Of a stretch of DNA of 64,000 nt, positions 60,824 to 64,000 are shown one piece after another. Position 1 is the first letter of the stretch; every line of letters begins with the position of its first letter. A program made the position numbers and the translations under genes. Origin of the DNA: an uncultured Pelagibacteraceae bacterium (GTDB taxonomy: Bacteria; Pseudomonadota; Alphaproteobacteria; Pelagibacterales; Pelagibacteraceae); the NCBI GenBank assembly GCA_902603555.1, contig CACKVD010000003.1:1-64000 (forward strand), given 5' to 3'. The notes under the pieces were generated by a model. That model was not told the DNA's origin. It saw only the letters and a list, made by a program, of their open reading frames with translations, and made no database searches.

Positions 60824-62443
60824 ATGTCCAGAGAGACAATGGAATATGATGTTGTTATTGTAGGTGGTGGCCCCTCAGGTTTATCTACTGCTATTAAATT
60901 GAAACAATTAGACTCAAATTTAAATGTTTGTTTATTAGAAAAAGCATCTGAGATTGGTGCTCATATTCTAAGTGGGAATGTTTTTGAAACAAGAGCTTTA
61001 GATGAATTAATCCCTAATTGGAAAGAATTAAATTCTCCAATTAAAACAAAAGTTAGTAAAGAAAAATTTTTATTCTTAAGTAAATCAAAGTCACTTAGTT
61101 GGCCAACATGGCTATTACCCTCTGTTCAACAAAATCATAATAATTATATTATTAGCTTAGCTAACTTGTGTAGGTGGCTTGCAGAACAAGCTGAGACACT
61201 TGGAGTTGAAATTTTTCCAGGATTTCCAGCAAGCGAAATTTTATATAATGAAGATGGTTCAGTTAGAGGTGTTGCTACTCAAGATATGGGTATCGATAAA
61301 GAAGGTAATAAAAAAGACAGTTTTGAACCTGGCATTGAGCTTTTAGGAAAAGTGACTGTATTTGCAGAAGGATGCAGAGGACATTTAGGTAAACAACTTA
61401 TTCGAAAGTTTGAATTAGATAAAGGAAAAGATCCTCAACAATATGGGATTGGTTTTAAAGAAATATGGGAAGTTGATGAAAAAAATTATGAGGAAGGGCT
61501 AGTAATGCATACGGCTGGATGGCCTTTAGACAATAACACTTATGGTGGTAGTTTTATGTACCACGCTGAAAATAAACAAGTTTTTTTAGGATATGTAATT
61601 GGTTTAGATTACAAGAATCCTCATTTATCTCCTTTTGATGAATTTCAAAGATTCAAAACCCACCCAGCTATAAAAAAAATAATTGAAGGTGGAAAAAGAA
61701 TTTCTTATGGTGCAAGAGCTTTAATTGAAGGTGGCTATCAAAGTTTACCGAAAATGTTTATGCCAGGAGCACTTCTTATTGGATGTGATGCTGGAACACT
61801 TAATATGCCAAAAATTAAAGGTTCACATACTGCAATGAAAAGTGGAATTATTGCTGCAGAAACTATCAATGAACATCTTAATTTTCAAAAAGACTTATCT
61901 ACATTTGAAGAAAAATTTAAAAATAGTTGGCTCTATGACGAACTATTTAAAGCAAGAAATGTAAAACCAAGTTTTAGTTGGGGCTTAATTTTAGGAATTA
62001 TTTTTACTGGAATAGATCAAATTTTATTTAGAGGTAAATTACCTTTTACCCTCAAACATAAACATGCAGATCATGAAACTTTAAAACCAGCAAATGAAAT
62101 GCCAAAAATTGAATATCCAAAACCAGACAATATAATTACATTTGATAAAACAAGTTCAGTTTATTTAACAGGAACAAATCATACTGATAATCAACCAGTT
62201 CATTTACAATTAAAAGATCCAAATTTACCAATTAGTTATACGTTAGATAAATTTGATGAACCAGCACAGAGATATTGTCCAGCTGGAGTATATGAAATTC
62301 AAAAGGAAAATAATGTTAATAAATTTGTGATTAATTCACAAAATTGTATTCATTGTAAAACTTGTGATATAAAAGAACCTTCACAAAACATTAATTGGGT
62401 CACTCCTGAAGGTGGTGGTGGACCAAAATATGGAAATATGTAA
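60824..62443 (+). CDS. Electron transfer flavoprotein-ubiquinone oxidoreductase
   Basis: DVVIVGGGPSGLSTAIKLKQ, GAHILSGNVFE, 4Fe-4S CPAGVYEI...CIHCKTCDIK, GGGGPKYGNM. Confidence 0.97.
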   Translation: MSRETMEYDVVIVGGGPSGLSTAIKLKQLDSNLNVCLLEKASEIGAHILSGNVFETRALDELIPNWKELNSPIKTKVSKEKFLFLSKSKSLSWPTWLLPSVQQNHNNYIISLANLCRWLAEQAETLGVEIFPGFPASEILYNEDGSVRGVATQDMGIDKEGNKKDSFEPGIELLGKVTVFAEGCRGHLGKQLIRKFELDKGKDPQQYGIGFKEIWEVDEKNYEEGLVMHTAGWPLDNNTYGGSFMYHAENKQVFLGYVIGLDYKNPHLSPFDEFQRFKTHPAIKKIIEGGKRISYGARALIEGGYQSLPKMFMPGALLIGCDAGTLNMPKIKGSHTAMKSGIIAAETINEHLNFQKDLSTFEEKFKNSWLYDELFKARNVKPSFSWGLILGIIFTGIDQILFRGKLPFTLKHKHADHETLKPANEMPKIEYPKPDNIITFDKTSSVYLTGTNHTDNQPVHLQLKDPNLPISYTLDKFDEPAQRYCPAGVYEIQKENNVNKFVINSQNCIHCKTCDIKEPSQNINWVTPEGGGGPKYGNM

Positions 62444-62818
62444 CTAAGAAATATCTATTGCAAACATTTTTAATGTTTCAATGGGTAAAATTTTTAAAGT
62501 ATTCTCATGTGTTCTTTTTAAAAATATTGGACATCCTTTTCCAGCTTCAACAGCTCTAGCATACCATGTTGCGCAAACACACCAGCCATCTCCATCTTTA
62601 AGTCCTGGGAAACCAAATTCAGGGTGAGGAGTAATCAAATCATTACCAGCTTCTTTACACCATTCTAAAAATTCAGTTGTGACTTTAGCACAAACTGTGT
62701 GTAAACCATGATCATTTTCATCTGTATTACAACAACCATCTCTGTACCACCCTGTCATAGGATCTGAAGAACATTCTTCTAGATTTTCACCTAGAACATT
62801 TTTTTGTTTTTTAATCAT
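62444..62818 (-). CDS. DUF2237 family protein
   Basis: NVLGENLEECSSDPMTGWYRDGCCNT, HTVCAKVTTEFLEW, GDGWCVCATWYARA. Confidence 0.88.
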   Translation of the reverse strand: MIKKQKNVLGENLEECSSDPMTGWYRDGCCNTDENDHGLHTVCAKVTTEFLEWCKEAGNDLITPHPEFGFPGLKDGDGWCVCATWYARAVEAGKGCPIFLKRTHENTLKILPIETLKMFAIDIS

Positions 62819-63286
62819 TTATATTTTTGTAGGATTTGGTTGGTCTTTGTAAACTTTTTCAGGATCAAATTTTTTTTCTTTTTCAGTAAATTTCATTTTA
62901 ATTTCTCTACCATTATCTATTGGACCTAAAGGAATAGATCTATAAAAACAAGATCGGTACCCAACGTGGCAGCTGGCACCATCTCCAATATCAACAGTTA
63001 ACCAAATAGAGTCCTGATCATCATCAATTTTGATTTCAATAACTTTTTGAGTAAAACCACTTGTTTTTCCTTTATGCCAAATAGCTTTTCTTGATCTACT
63101 GAAATAATGAGCTTCTTTAGTTTCAATTGTTTTTTTAAGTGCTTCGATATTCATATATCCATGCATTAAAATTTCCTTAGTTTTCGAGCACATTGTAATG
63201 ACTGGTATTAGCCCGTCATTATCAAATTTTGGTGAAAGAAGATTGCCCTCTTCAATTTCAACTACATTCTCTCTTTTTTTGAACAT
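62819..63286 (-). CDS. hisI: Phosphoribosyl-AMP cyclohydrolase
   Basis: MHGYMNIEALKKTIETKEAHYFSRSRKAIWHKGKTSGFTQKV, DGASCHVGYRSCFY. Confidence 0.95.
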   Translation of the reverse strand: MFKKRENVVEIEEGNLLSPKFDNDGLIPVITMCSKTKEILMHGYMNIEALKKTIETKEAHYFSRSRKAIWHKGKTSGFTQKVIEIKIDDDQDSIWLTVDIGDGASCHVGYRSCFYRSIPLGPIDNGREIKMKFTEKEKKFDPEKVYKDQPNPTKI

Positions 63287-63362
63287 ATTAAGTTATTATG
63301 TAGCACATATAGGTATATTTTAAATATTTTAAAATTATGAAAATATAGGTATAAAACCTTGC

Positions 63363-63977
63363 ATGAAACTTGTTAAAGATACTAATAATCAAAATCAAAT
63401 TAAACAAATCTCAGATAAAGAAGCTGAAGAAGCTTTTAAAACAATTTTAGCTTGGATGGGTGAAGATCCCAATAGGGAAGGATTGTTAGAAACTCCAAAA
63501 AGAGTTGTTAAAGCGTTTAAAGAATATTTTAAAGGATACAAAGAAGATCCAAATCAAATTTTAGATAAAACTTTTGGTGATGTTGATGGTTATGATGATA
63601 TGGTTATTCAGAAAAATATTTCAGTTCAAAGTCATTGCGAACATCATATGGCGCCTATTATTGGAAAAGCACATGTTGCTTATATACCAAAAGATAGAGT
63701 AGTTGGTTTAAGTAAATTGGCAAGAGTCGTTGAGGTGTTTTCTAAAAGACTGCAAACACAAGAAAGACTTACTATGCAGATTGCGAATACCTTAATGAAA
63801 TCATTAGACGCTAAGGGAGTAGCTGTAACAATTGATTCAACTCATCAATGTATGACTATGAGAGGAATTAAAAAAGAGCAAGCAACAACAGTTACAAATT
63901 ATTATTTAGGTCAATTTAAGGATGATCTTAGTTATCAAAATAGATATTTGAGATTTATAAGTATACCAAAAGATTAA
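63363..63977 (+). CDS. folE: GTP cyclohydrolase I
   Basis: GEDPNREGLLETPKRV, QSHCEHHMAPIIGKAHVAYIP, HQCMTMRGI. Confidence 0.98.
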   Translation: MKLVKDTNNQNQIKQISDKEAEEAFKTILAWMGEDPNREGLLETPKRVVKAFKEYFKGYKEDPNQILDKTFGDVDGYDDMVIQKNISVQSHCEHHMAPIIGKAHVAYIPKDRVVGLSKLARVVEVFSKRLQTQERLTMQIANTLMKSLDAKGVAVTIDSTHQCMTMRGIKKEQATTVTNYYLGQFKDDLSYQNRYLRFISIPKD

Positions 63978-64000
63978 AGTGTCAGATCAATTTAAAGCAT

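Overview
AT-rich, densely packed chromosomal window with many start/stop overlaps. Gene content and codon usage resemble a SAR11/Pelagibacter-type marine alphaproteobacterium; this taxonomy is inferred, not searched. I saw no rRNA, tRNA, CRISPR, transposase, integrase or clear prophage. Main modules: (1) iscR-sufBCDSUT-A Fe-S operon with an IscR type-1-like operator over its promoter; (2) molybdenum cofactor genes (moaB, moaACDE) with msrPQ; (3) a cluster of small uncharacterised proteins (about 27.2-30.5 kb); (4) cysE/cysK; (5) alternative oxidase; (6) a one-carbon/methylamine set: fhs, soxBDAG, a GcvT-family/MetF-like pair, a Rieske oxygenase, a DMGDH-like protein, etfBA and ETF-QO; (7) purEK, hisI, folE. 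The best candidates for undescribed biology are the small-protein cluster with three ABM-like barrel proteins and paired secreted paralogs; a 553-aa unknown + DUF3726 + untracked 53-aa CxxC/CxxC protein; the orphan GcvT/MetF pair; a tandem SMR pair lacking the EmrE Glu14 equivalent; a kinase/nucleotidyltransferase two-gene cassette; a 65-codon lysine-rich leader fused in frame to an aldehyde dehydrogenase; and a structured region downstream of the cold-shock gene. All assignments come from reading motifs and sequence; no database search was run.
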